A stretch of 64,000 nt of DNA from Bdellovibrio sp. qaytius (GTDB lineage: Bacteria > Bdellovibrionota > Bdellovibrionia > Bdellovibrionales > Bdellovibrionaceae), in NCBI GenBank assembly GCA_004011035.1, contig CP025734.1:310001-374000 (forward strand), written 5' to 3'. This document shows, piece after piece, positions 34,418 through 42,393 of this stretch (its first letter is position 1; every line of letters begins with the position of its first letter). The notes below the pieces were generated by a model. The model did not search any database and had not been told where the DNA came from. It was given only the letters and a program-made list of their open reading frames with translations. The position numbers and the translations under genes are program-made.

Positions 34418-35140
34418 ATGAAATTAGAAGATTACCGTCGCAAAAAAGATGAGCTTACGGCCGCTGAACCTACTTACCGCAATCTTTGCACGACGTGTAT
34501 TCAGCCTGAGTTTGGTTGTTACTGCAAAAATATCAAACCTATCGCTTGCGCCATTAACTTTGTAATTTTAATTCATCCGATCGAAGCCAAACGCAGAATT
34601 GCTACGGGCAGAATGTCACATCTTTGTCTAAGCGGTTCGCATTTAATTCAAGGCCAAAATTATACCGATAACCAGCAGCTTAATTCTTTAATCGCTGATC
34701 CTGAATATCATTCGGTTATTTTATATCCCGGGCAAAATTCAAAAAATGTCTCATTGTTGTCTGAACAAGAACGTAGCCAGCAATTTTTAACAAATAAAAA
34801 ATTGCGCATTGTTGTGATCGACGGAACCTGGGCCACGGCTGCAAAAATGGTTCATCAGAGTACGAATCTAAAAACGTTGCCAAGAATAAGTTTTATTCCG
34901 ACGAACCCTTCAAACTTTAGAGTGCGTAAGCAACCTGAGTCACATTGTTATTCGACAATTGAAGCAATTCACCACACCATAGATTTGTTTACTGACTCAA
35001 AAAGTATACAAAGACCTCATGATCATTTGTTAGAGGTGTTTAATGGTATGGTTGAAAAACAGCTTAGCTTTTTAAGCGAAGTGAAATTGAATTTACGTGA
35101 AGCCAAATATCGTCGTGAAGGCCAATCTAAGGTCGGCTAG
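34418..35140 (+). CDS. DTW-domain tRNA-uridine aminocarboxypropyltransferase
   Basis: The 240-residue protein has the N-terminal Cys cluster CxxC-x6-CxC (Cys24, Cys27, Cys34, Cys36) and 'LIHPIEAKRRIATGRM'. The DxTW signature is seen in 'VVIDGTWATAAKMVHQS', followed by 'FRVRKQPESHCYSTIEAI'. This is the DTW family, whose E. coli member TapT makes acp3U47 in tRNAs using SAM. It lies in single-gene context, followed by a hairpin with a short T-run. The mRNA is probably leaderless. Confidence 0.88.
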   Translation: MKLEDYRRKKDELTAAEPTYRNLCTTCIQPEFGCYCKNIKPIACAINFVILIHPIEAKRRIATGRMSHLCLSGSHLIQGQNYTDNQQLNSLIADPEYHSVILYPGQNSKNVSLLSEQERSQQFLTNKKLRIVVIDGTWATAAKMVHQSTNLKTLPRISFIPTNPSNFRVRKQPESHCYSTIEAIHHTIDLFTDSKSIQRPHDHLLEVFNGMVEKQLSFLSEVKLNLREAKYRREGQSKVG

Positions 35141-35202
35141 CATAATTTCTGGATTTTTTAAATCGACCTGTGTTATATTAAAAGGATGAGCAATTAATCT
35201 TT

Positions 35203-35226
35203 GAGGAAAGTCTTTTCCTCAGTTTT
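35203..35226 (+). terminator. Probable terminator after DTW gene
   Basis: GAGGAAA (35203-35209) pairs with TTTCCTC (35214-35220), loop GTCT, followed by AGTTTT. The T-run is short. Confidence 0.6.
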
Positions 35227-35361
35227 ATTCTAGTTTCTATATCAATTTTTAAAATTTATTTAAGGCTATATCTATAGCTTATTATTTGGAGTCTGCCATG
35301 AGCACATACCTCTGCAATCATTCTATCCGTTTATCGATCAATTTTTTCTGCAGTAGGTTTT

Positions 35362-35661
35362 ATGAAGATAACCGTAATATTTATTTCTACATTTTTAACA
35401 TGGGTTGCGTTCGACTATAATTTATTTCGTCGTCGCCGCGAAACGTATTCTTTAACGGCTATTGAGCTTTCAATTGCTGATGCGGGCGAAGTCGCTACGC
35501 AAAAGAAAAAAGTTCAGCAGCAGCGTTTAGATGTGATACCGCCGCATTTGCGTAAGCGGGCGGTGAAGCTTTATTCTAAATGCAGTTATGTAAGTGCGAA
35601 ATCGCGTGATCACCGTGATTCGAATCAGCGCAGCCTTCGACGAAAGTTTAATAATATGTAA
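35362..35661 (+). CDS. Small basic protein with N-terminal hydrophobic segment
   Basis: The 99-residue protein has a short hydrophobic N terminus (MKITVIFISTFLTWVAF) and then a highly basic tail (RRRRE, KKKVQQQR, RKRAVK). I do not recognise it. A ribosome-binding site is weak (TAGG before TTTTATG). It is convergent with the LysR gene, their stops 1 base apart. It may be real from composition but could be spurious. An upstream frame starting around 35299 is not required. Confidence 0.45.
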   Translation: MKITVIFISTFLTWVAFDYNLFRRRRETYSLTAIELSIADAGEVATQKKKVQQQRLDVIPPHLRKRAVKLYSKCSYVSAKSRDHRDSNQRSLRRKFNNM

Positions 35662-35662
35662 A

Positions 35663-36529
35663 TTAACTGAGTGAACGTAAACCTTTAGCTATTTCTCGGT
35701 GCAGAGTTGATTCTTGCGCATGACTTTTTGTAATTAAAAAGACAGATTGCAAACGCTCTTTTTGACTGACCGGAATTGTTAATTCAGTCAGGCGATACTC
35801 GGGCAAAACTTTTTCGTTATGAAGTTTAACAATGAATTCGGGTAAGTAAGCTACGGCGTGGCCTTCGCGGCAAAGCTCCATAGCTGATTCCATCATTGTT
35901 ACGCGGTAACGAATGTTGCGATTAAATTTATGTTCAGGCCAGCCATCAAGACCAATCACTTTTGAAGGTGTTCCGTCTGGTGGCACTAAGGGCACAACAA
36001 ATGGTAAATCTTTAAGAGCCGTTGTTTTAAATTTTTTTAAACCAAAGGCACCCATTTTAATTTTTGTGGCTTCAACGAATTCGATTCCAGCTTTTGGAAT
36101 CGGCACATAGGTAATACCCACATCGACATGTCCATCACTGACGGCTTTTTCTAAGTGGCCTGGGCCAAATTCATGAAGCTCTAACGATTCAAGGGCCGTG
36201 AATTTTGTAAGTATTGATAAAAAATACGTAGTGAAAACTTCAAATGAGCCAATACGACTAGGCACCGAGGCCTTACCTAAGCGAAGTTTTTCAGGCACTT
36301 GTGACCAAGCCGTTAATAATGGAGCGGTTTCGGCTTTAAACATATGACCGTATTCACTGAGGCGTAAGCCACGGCCTTCAGATTCAATCAGCGTAAAGCC
36401 AACCTCTTGCTCGAGAAGGCGTAAAGCCTTTGATAAAGCGGGCTGTGAAATACGTAGAATCTCGCAGGCTTTAACTAGAGAGCCAGTATCAGCAAAGACG
36501 TGAAAGTAATAAACGCGATCTATATCCAT
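35663..36529 (-). CDS. LysR-family transcriptional regulator
   Basis: The 288-residue protein has an N-terminal winged helix-turn-helix ('YFHVFADTGSLVKACEILRISQPALSKALRLLEQEVGF', read in pieces) and a LysR substrate-binding domain (from about residue 90). It faces the P450-terpene-synthase operon divergently, the standard layout for a local regulator, so it probably controls that operon and itself. The start ATG has no Shine-Dalgarno sequence. On its strand, TATACT ends 6 bases before the ATG, so its mRNA is probably leaderless. A palindrome covers this -10 region, which points to autorepression. The ligand is unknown. Confidence 0.92.
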   Translation of the reverse strand: MDIDRVYYFHVFADTGSLVKACEILRISQPALSKALRLLEQEVGFTLIESEGRGLRLSEYGHMFKAETAPLLTAWSQVPEKLRLGKASVPSRIGSFEVFTTYFLSILTKFTALESLELHEFGPGHLEKAVSDGHVDVGITYVPIPKAGIEFVEATKIKMGAFGLKKFKTTALKDLPFVVPLVPPDGTPSKVIGLDGWPEHKFNRNIRYRVTMMESAMELCREGHAVAYLPEFIVKLHNEKVLPEYRLTELTIPVSQKERLQSVFLITKSHAQESTLHREIAKGLRSLS

Positions 36530-36551
36530 AAGTTAAGTATATATAACTTAA
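36530..36551. promoter_or_regulatory. Palindromic operator and promoter of the LysR gene
   Basis: AAGTTA-N8-TAACTT (36530-36549), also readable as TTAAGT-N7-ACTTAA (36533-36551), directly abuts the LysR start codon. On the minus strand it contains -10 boxes TATATA and TATACT, with TTGAAA 18 bases upstream of TATATA. Binding here would block the LysR promoter and could affect the P450 operon promoter on the other side. Confidence 0.5.
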
Positions 36552-36603
36552 ACGAACTATTTTTCAAGTATTAAAAGAGCTAATTATAAGCACAGGAGAT
36601 TTT

Positions 36604-37803
36604 ATGAAAAGCTTCCAAAATCTAAAGGCCTTTATGCAGGCACCTTTGCAATTGATGACTGACCTTGAGCAAGGACAAAAGTTTGTACGTACTCGATTGG
36701 GGCCAAAGAGCTTTGTTTTTGTTTATGATGCAAATTATGCGCGTGAAATTTTGGTTCAAGCGAGTAGTAAATTTCCACAGAATCGAATGGTCTTTGACCG
36801 CATTCAGCCCTTAACTGGGCGTAAAGGCTTAGTGCAAATGGAAGGCGAAGAATCTAAAAACACGCGCATGAAAATGCGAACACTTTTTAGTAAAGCCCCG
36901 ATGGCCGATGCACAAGCGATCACTGAACAGTACACGAATGATCTTGTGGCTGAATTAAAAAAGAATCCAAACGTTGATATCGCCAAAGCCATGCATAATT
37001 TAATTTTACGAACAGCTTTAAAAATATTTCTAGATGTAGATGATCCAAAAATGGCTCATGAAATCGGAGACATGTTTGTTGAGTTAAATGAACTCTGCGG
37101 GTCACGCATGCGTTCATTATTACCAGTGCCGTTAATTATCCCGACAAAACAAACTTTGCGAATTAAAAAATTGCGTCAGGGTATTCGATCACAGATTATG
37201 GATCATCTGCAGAAAAGAACTAAAACAATGCATGGCCAACTTGTAGATGTTTTTGCTGATGACCCGAATTTGTTAGATCACTGTATGACTTTTATCTTTG
37301 CGGGCCATGAAACAACGGCTTCTTCGTTGGCGTTTACATTTTTACTGTTAGCTAAATACCCTGAATATCAAAAACTTATTCAGCAAGATTCAAAAATGGC
37401 CACTTTAGTATATAAAGAAAGTTTACGACTGTTTCCGCCAGCTTATATGTTGGCAAGACAAGCTAGTGCCGATGTGCAATTTGGCGATTTTCAAATTAAT
37501 AAGTCTGAACAAGTTATTATTGCTTTAGCTAGCATTCAGCAAAGCGAAAAATACTTTGCAGAGAGCAAAGAATTTAAACCAGAGCGGTTTGCTGAAAAAT
37601 CTGAAACACAAGGATTTGCGTTTTTTCCGTTTGGTAATGGCGCTAAGTCATGTATAGGCGAACGCTTAGCTTATGTAGAAGCAGATGTAGTCATTAATAA
37701 AATCTGTCAGCAATTTACGATTAAAGGAGCGGCTGAAGAAATTTTTGCTGATCCAATGATTACTTTAAATGCTCGTTCGGGGCAGGTGTTATGCTTCACA
37801 TAA
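36604..37803 (+). CDS. Cytochrome P450
   Basis: The 399-residue soluble P450 has no membrane anchor. The I-helix oxygen-activation motif is AGHETT (233-238), the K-helix ExxR is Glu272-Ser-Leu-Arg275, and the PERF-type loop is 'FKPERF'. The heme loop FxxGxxxCxG is 'FFPFGNGAKSCIGERLAY' with ligand Cys350. It inserts oxygen into an organic substrate and needs separate electron-transfer partners, none of which are in this operon. It is first in a four-gene operon and its stop lies 13 bases inside the terpene-synthase-like gene. An AGGAG precedes the ATG. By context the substrate is probably the terpene made by the next gene product. Confidence 0.96.
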   Translation: MKSFQNLKAFMQAPLQLMTDLEQGQKFVRTRLGPKSFVFVYDANYAREILVQASSKFPQNRMVFDRIQPLTGRKGLVQMEGEESKNTRMKMRTLFSKAPMADAQAITEQYTNDLVAELKKNPNVDIAKAMHNLILRTALKIFLDVDDPKMAHEIGDMFVELNELCGSRMRSLLPVPLIIPTKQTLRIKKLRQGIRSQIMDHLQKRTKTMHGQLVDVFADDPNLLDHCMTFIFAGHETTASSLAFTFLLLAKYPEYQKLIQQDSKMATLVYKESLRLFPPAYMLARQASADVQFGDFQINKSEQVIIALASIQQSEKYFAESKEFKPERFAEKSETQGFAFFPFGNGAKSCIGERLAYVEADVVINKICQQFTIKGAAEEIFADPMITLNARSGQVLCFT

Positions 37804-38657
37804 ATTCAAATTTAGCCTTAGATAGCTTAATTGCAGATTTTCGCGAGATTTGCCCGCACCGTTCAAGTGTGTTATTTCGTGAGTTTTTGCCAGTAGGATA
37901 TCGATTGACCACATTGTCTTCGGTGCCTGCTGAATATCGCGAAATTGTTATTCAAGCCAAAATACGTTTAGGCATGTTAATTACCCTTTATGATGATTTA
38001 GCTGATCATCCAGATTATTTAAATGCGGCATTGTTAAAAAAGTTATACCGACTTAATATTGATGAAGATTATGTTTTAACGTTGTCTCTAAGCTTAGAAA
38101 ATAAAATATTTCAGTTAGCGCGCAGATTATTTTCTGAATTGCGCGAACTTTTATCGGGTTTACCTAACTTTGATCAATTAAAAGCTATTCTAGAATTTGA
38201 TATTGAGCAGTTCTACTGCTGTAACCGCTTATCAAGTTTAGCTACAGAAACTCCAGGTGTTTTAAATTTAGTCGAATCACAAACACTCGGCCCACACAAT
38301 ATGGGTATCGTTGCTGCGGGCACAATTGATTTGATGTCTGTTAGTGATCTTAATGTGCGCGAGATAGCAATTTGTCGCGAAATTTTTATTTTAGGTCAGC
38401 GCATGGGTCGAATTAGCAATGTGGTTTACACTTTTGAGCGTGAACAGCTAGAAGGCGATCAAACAAACGAAATTTTTGTGCAACAAAGACTGTTCGGTGG
38501 CACTCACCAAACTATTAAGGATCAATTGCTGCAAGAACTTGAAGACTGTTATTTAGGAATTAAAAAATTCTGTGCTTCGGCTTTTAGTAGTGCTCAATAT
38601 GCTCAAGGATTTTTAGACTTACATGATTTACACGCCCGCTTAGAGAGACAAATATGA
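37791..38657 (+). CDS. Class I terpene-synthase-like protein
   Basis: The 288-residue, all-helical protein has an Asp-rich motif DDxxD at 68-72 ('LITLYDDLADHPD'). A second metal motif of the NSE type lies 142 residues later, Asn210-x3-Thr214-x3-Glu218 ('SNVVYTFEREQ'). Bacterial class I terpene synthases have DDxxD and (N/D)Dx(S/T)xxxE about 140 residues apart, binding three Mg ions. All metal-ligand positions (N, T, E) are kept; only the non-ligand second Asp is Val. Length is slightly short (typical 310-350). Expected reaction: cyclisation of a prenyl diphosphate such as FPP or GPP. It overlaps the P450 gene by 13 bases and the FAD-enzyme gene by 4. Assignment is by motif only. Confidence 0.7.
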   Translation: MLHINSNLALDSLIADFREICPHRSSVLFREFLPVGYRLTTLSSVPAEYREIVIQAKIRLGMLITLYDDLADHPDYLNAALLKKLYRLNIDEDYVLTLSLSLENKIFQLARRLFSELRELLSGLPNFDQLKAILEFDIEQFYCCNRLSSLATETPGVLNLVESQTLGPHNMGIVAAGTIDLMSVSDLNVREIAICREIFILGQRMGRISNVVYTFEREQLEGDQTNEIFVQQRLFGGTHQTIKDQLLQELEDCYLGIKKFCASAFSSAQYAQGFLDLHDLHARLERQI

Positions 38658-39907
38658 ATAAAGCCGTAGTTATTGGTGGTGGTATTGCGGGCCTAGCTGC
38701 TGCAAGAGTCTTAGCAGATCATTTTTCATCTGTCGTTGTGTGTGATAAAGATCCACACATTGGATCAGCTCAGGTTAGAGTCGGGGCTCCGCAAGGATCT
38801 CATTTGCATGTGCTTTTAAAAAATGGCCAGAGTGTTTTGCAAGAACTTATGCCGGAAGTATTTGATAAAGTGAGCACAAGCCAATGTCCAACTATTGATT
38901 GGGCACAAGACACTGTTTGGGAAAATAAATTTGGACGTTTTCCACGTTATGCTTCAGATGAAAAAACTTTTGCCTTTAGTCGTGGATTGTTAGAATCAGA
39001 AGTTTTTAAAAGTGTAAGCCAATATAAAAATATTTCTTTTAAATACGGGCAAGTTTTAGAGTTTAAAACTTTTGAATCGCAAATAAAAAATATTACGCTT
39101 ATAAGTGGCGAAATTATTGAAGCTGATTTATTTGTCTTTGCTGGTGGTGCACAGGCAAAGTTACCAGCCTTGTTAGGCTTATTGCAGTCTCAAATACCCT
39201 ATGACGTCACTGACATTGATGTGACTTATTATTCAGCGCGCTTTAAAACAGAAACTGTGAGCTTGCCTGATTGCGCCCAATATTACTATCAAGCAGATCC
39301 GCATTTAGAGTCTATTGGTGGCGTGATTTCTCCTATCGAAAATGGCTTAACAGTAGCAACACTGATCGAGTATGGAAAAACTCCTGTTCGCTTATTAGAT
39401 CGTGCAGCGTTTTTAGCTAAGTCGATGCAATTGCCTAAATTAGATTTTTTTAGCGCAGTTATGAAAGCAGAAATGCAAGGGCAGGTAAGTTGTTTTCATA
39501 AAAAGACCATGTCACGAGTAAGGCCAAGTGCTTTTAAACATTTACCTTCGAATTTGATATTGGTTGGTGATGCTTTATTGTCATTAAACCCCGTATTCGG
39601 GCAGGGGATGACAAGCGCATTTTTGCAAATTCGCGAACTCAACACTCAACTCAAAAAAAATAAAAATATAAATGCGATTCAATTTCATAAAAAAGCGCTC
39701 AGTTTAACAAACACAGCCTTTGCGATGTCAAAGGCGGGGTCTATGGATCAGCGTCATTACGTTAAACGTTATTTAGATGGCTATTTGCAGCTGGCTGGTA
39801 AGTCGCAGGCACATCATTTAAGATTTTTACAAGCTCTGCATTTAGAGCGAGGCCCTTTATCATTGTTTGATGCAGGTGTAGCGATTAAAGCAATGAGGCC
39901 ACAATGA
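38654..39907 (+). CDS. FAD-dependent monooxygenase-like protein
   Basis: The 417-residue flavoprotein has a dinucleotide-binding motif GGGIAGLAAARVL at residues 8-20 and a second FAD contact 'NLILVGDALLSLNPVFGQGM' (GD motif). 'RVGAPQGSHLHVLLKNG' is typical of a squalene-epoxidase or hydroxylase-like subfamily of FAD enzymes. It would oxidise, epoxidise or reduce the terpenoid made by its neighbour. The start overlaps the terpene-synthase-like stop by ATGA, and its own stop overlaps the GST-like gene by ATGA, so all are translated together. The actual reaction cannot be told. Confidence 0.88.
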   Translation: MNKAVVIGGGIAGLAAARVLADHFSSVVVCDKDPHIGSAQVRVGAPQGSHLHVLLKNGQSVLQELMPEVFDKVSTSQCPTIDWAQDTVWENKFGRFPRYASDEKTFAFSRGLLESEVFKSVSQYKNISFKYGQVLEFKTFESQIKNITLISGEIIEADLFVFAGGAQAKLPALLGLLQSQIPYDVTDIDVTYYSARFKTETVSLPDCAQYYYQADPHLESIGGVISPIENGLTVATLIEYGKTPVRLLDRAAFLAKSMQLPKLDFFSAVMKAEMQGQVSCFHKKTMSRVRPSAFKHLPSNLILVGDALLSLNPVFGQGMTSAFLQIRELNTQLKKNKNINAIQFHKKALSLTNTAFAMSKAGSMDQRHYVKRYLDGYLQLAGKSQAHHLRFLQALHLERGPLSLFDAGVAIKAMRPQ

Positions 39908-40602
39908 TTCATTTGCATCAGTATCCGCCAGCCTGGGGCTTATCAAGCTTAAGCCCATTTTGTGTTAAGGTTGAAGCCTTTATCAAAGAAAATAAATTAC
40001 CATATAAAGTAGTTGTAGAGCGTAATCCAAGCCGCGGCCCTAAAGGTAAGATGCCCTTCATTGTGGATAAAGGTGTGAGTATCGCCGATTCTAGTTTTAT
40101 TATTTCATCTTTAATACGAGATTATAATTTAAAAGGGTATGAAGGGTTCTCTGCAGTTCAAAAAGCCAGTGCCCACGCCTTTGAAAAAATGATTGAAGAA
40201 AATTTCTATTTTATTTTACTTTACGCAAGATGGGTTGATTCAGAAAGCCGCGTAAAAACGGTGACTGAGTTTGGAAAATTATTTCCGCCAGTGATTGGGC
40301 CTTTGTTTTTAAAGTTAATTCGTAGAAATTTAAATCGACAGGCGCATTTGCAGGGTATCGGTCGACATAGCGCCGATGAAGTCTATACCAAAGCTGATCA
40401 AGATCTAAAAGCGATCAGTGAATACATGCAGGGCCAAGTTTTTTTTCTAGGATTAGTGTGGTCACCTATTGATGCAAGTCTGTTTGCTTTTTTAATCACA
40501 ATTCTACGCCAACCAGTTGCTCCACGGTTAAAAGAAATTCTGGCGCAGTATCCGAACCTAGTTAGTTACGCTGAGCGCGAAGCCGCTAGATTATCGTTGT
40601 AG
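39904..40602 (+). CDS. Metaxin/FAXC-like glutathione S-transferase-fold protein
   Basis: The 232-residue protein has a thioredoxin-like N-terminal GST domain ('LSSLSPFCVKVEAFIKENKLPYKV', read in pieces, then 'GKMPFIVDKGVSIADSSFIISSLI') and a helical C-terminal domain. The 'SPFC.KVE..L....LPY' and 'GKxPFI....I.DS..I...L' patterns fit metaxin/FAXC-like GSTs found in bacteria and animals. Such proteins may bind glutathione, isomerise or act as chaperones. It is last in the terpenoid-type operon. Glutathione use is not shown. Confidence 0.8.
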   Translation: MIHLHQYPPAWGLSSLSPFCVKVEAFIKENKLPYKVVVERNPSRGPKGKMPFIVDKGVSIADSSFIISSLIRDYNLKGYEGFSAVQKASAHAFEKMIEENFYFILLYARWVDSESRVKTVTEFGKLFPPVIGPLFLKLIRRNLNRQAHLQGIGRHSADEVYTKADQDLKAISEYMQGQVFFLGLVWSPIDASLFAFLITILRQPVAPRLKEILAQYPNLVSYAEREAARLSL

Positions 40603-40654
40603 ATTTCAGAGTGCTTTGAGTAAGATCACATTGATTTTATGCGGAGGTCTTATG

Positions 40655-41284
40655 ATGTTAGTCATTGGCAATAAACGTTATTCAAGTTGGTCGCTTCGCC
40701 CATGGGTGTTGATGAAACACTTTAATATCCCGTTTGAAGAAAAACTAATTCCACTTGATCAGCCAGACTCTGAAGAAAACATTTTAAAATATTCTCCGTC
40801 TAAAAAAGTTCCCGCCTTGGTTGATGCTGATATTTCAGTTTGGGAATCAATGGCCATCATGGAATACCTTAATGAAAAATACCCTGAAAAACAGCTGTGG
40901 CCCGCAGATGCAAAAAAACGCGCTATCGCCCGATCAGTCGCCAATGAAATGCATTCAGGTTTTTCGACGATGCGAAATTTAATGTCGCATGATTTACAAA
41001 AGATTGTTCCAGGCTTTGATTATTCAACAGCTAAAGATGATGTAAATCGTATTATGGATATTTGGCGCGAATGTTTACATAAATCAGGCGGCCCATTTTT
41101 ATTTGGTTCATTTAATATCGCCGATGCGATGTATGCTCCGGTGGTTAATCGATTTATCACCTATGATGTGAAGGTTGATACTGATTGTGCGAAGTACATC
41201 ATAGCGATGCGAGAGCTGCCAGCGCACAAAGCTTGGATCGATGCGGGGCTTGTTGAAAAGCTAGAAATGCCTCGGTACACGTAG
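40655..41284 (+). CDS. Glutathione S-transferase family protein
   Basis: About 209 residues from the ATG at 40655, chosen because GGAGG at 40643-40647 is 7 bases upstream; a TTG frame from 40616 is not needed. GST_N domain starts 'MLVIGNKRYSSWSLRPWVLM' with a probable catalytic Ser/Tyr region, then 'SPSKKVPALVD' and 'WESMAIMEYLNEKYPE', followed by a helical GST_C. This is a widespread proteobacterial GST subfamily. It has its own ribosome-binding site 52 bases after the metaxin-like gene, so it may be a separate housekeeping gene or a loose member of the cluster. Confidence 0.9.
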   Translation: MLVIGNKRYSSWSLRPWVLMKHFNIPFEEKLIPLDQPDSEENILKYSPSKKVPALVDADISVWESMAIMEYLNEKYPEKQLWPADAKKRAIARSVANEMHSGFSTMRNLMSHDLQKIVPGFDYSTAKDDVNRIMDIWRECLHKSGGPFLFGSFNIADAMYAPVVNRFITYDVKVDTDCAKYIIAMRELPAHKAWIDAGLVEKLEMPRYT

Positions 41285-41401
41285 CCAATTTTTGTTAACT
41301 GTCAAAAAGTTAGATGATTTTTACCTCTAGAAATGGGGTAAAATGGCTATTAAAAATTTTTGTGTGATTTGAAAAATCATGACTTATAAACATGCAATCC
41401 G

Positions 41402-41410
41402 TGTTATAAC
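41402..41410 (+). promoter_or_regulatory. Extended -10 promoter element
   Basis: TG-T-TATAAC, an extended -10 box, lies about 33 bases before the ATG at 41443. The AGGTGG ribosome-binding site follows it. Confidence 0.45.
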
Positions 41411-41442
41411 AGAGCGACCTCAAATACTAAAAAGGTGGTTTT

Positions 41443-41832
41443 ATGAAAGCTCTTGTTGTTGTTTTATCGTTAACTTTGTCTTCGATTGCATTTGCTAACT
41501 GCGGTTCTGAAACAGTTGATTTCGGAAACTGTGGCGCGCAAATCTACGCTAATGGCGGTGCTGCTATTGGCAGTACACAAATCGCTATGGACCCAATGAA
41601 TGGCGGAGAAGCCCGTTTAGTTTGTACAGAAAAAGGCTGGAAATACACAGCAGCTACTTGTAATGCTGGTCTTAAAATCGAGTGTATCAAAGATAAATTA
41701 AACGCTTACAATAGCGATAATTTCTACGATATCACTAAAGAAGAAATTACTGACATGTTATCAGGTGTTAGCAGAGATGCGCGCGCACAAGACGTTGTTG
41801 ATAAAAGCAACCTTTGTGATAGCGGCAGATAA
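41443..41832 (+). CDS. Small secreted Cys-rich protein
   Basis: The 129-residue protein has a signal peptide (MKALVVVLSLTLSSIAFA). The mature part has seven Cys, including 'NCGSETVDFGNCG' and 'RLVCTEKGWKYTAATCNAG', which suggests disulfides and possibly a small beta domain. A helical, acidic C-terminal part follows. No family is recognised. It has its own promoter and a strong terminator, so it is a single-gene unit. Confidence 0.7.
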   Translation: MKALVVVLSLTLSSIAFANCGSETVDFGNCGAQIYANGGAAIGSTQIAMDPMNGGEARLVCTEKGWKYTAATCNAGLKIECIKDKLNAYNSDNFYDITKEEITDMLSGVSRDARAQDVVDKSNLCDSGR

Positions 41833-41857
41833 TTAAATTTTAATAGTTAAACAAAAA

Positions 41858-41888
41858 AGCTCAAGGCTAAAACCCTTGGGCTTTTTTT
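41858..41888. terminator. Bidirectional terminator
   Basis: AGCTCAAGG (41858-41866) pairs with CCTTGGGCT (41874-41882), with one G-U pair. A T-run follows on the plus strand and an A-run precedes it, so it can end both the secreted-protein gene and the convergent GreA-like gene. Confidence 0.88.
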
Positions 41889-42375
41889 ATTGGATTGCGA
41901 TGATATCGTATTCAAGTGTGCGCGCTGGGCTTTCGACAATGGCCACATCATCAACATGTAACCCTAATAAACTTTCACCAAGTGGTGAACTGCTGGCAAC
42001 AACCTGAATATTAAGCCCGTCAAAAGCGACAGTCATACCGCCTCCTTTAGGAACCAAAAATAAATGGAGTGTTTTGTTGTTGTGTTGAACTTCAACAATC
42101 GCTGAAAGTTGAATGGCATCAGTCGCAGAGAGTTCTCGTAATTTTAAAAATTTGTACACCGCAAAAACTTCTTCGATTTCAGCTAAACGTTTGCCTTGAG
42201 CACCTGCTAAATACGACGCTTCTAAGCCACGAGTGTCGTATTCATTTTCTGGTTTTGATTCTTCATGCGTTGCATCTTCGTAAGTCGCTAAAGCAGCCGC
42301 TTTTAATATCTCAAAAGACTCTTGTAAGTCAGATTTGATTTTTTGAACTAAGGCTGCTTTATCAATTTTTTTCAT
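41887..42375 (-). CDS. GreA/GreB-like transcription factor
   Basis: The 162-residue protein has an N-terminal coiled coil ('ALVQKIKSDLQESFEILKAAALATYEDATHEESKPENEYDTRGLEASYLA', read in pieces) with acidic residues near the tip, and a GreA_GreB C-terminal FKBP-like domain ('SSPLGESLLGLHVDDVAIVESPARTLEYDIIAIQ', in pieces). The 'ATHEESKPENEYDTRGLEA' stretch resembles the tip of some Gre-like factors. True GreA rescues backtracked RNA polymerase; this divergent form may act in the secondary channel instead in a regulatory way. It is 18 bases after the porin stop on the same strand. Confidence 0.8.
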   Translation of the reverse strand: MKKIDKAALVQKIKSDLQESFEILKAAALATYEDATHEESKPENEYDTRGLEASYLAGAQGKRLAEIEEVFAVYKFLKLRELSATDAIQLSAIVEVQHNNKTLHLFLVPKGGGMTVAFDGLNIQVVASSSPLGESLLGLHVDDVAIVESPARTLEYDIIAIQ

Positions 42376-42393
42376 AGGGTGATTAGACCATAT

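Noticed and set aside
41319-41343. TTTTACC/GGTAAAA hairpin after the GST gene as a terminator
   Set aside because: The stem is perfect but has an 11-base loop and no T-run on the plus strand.
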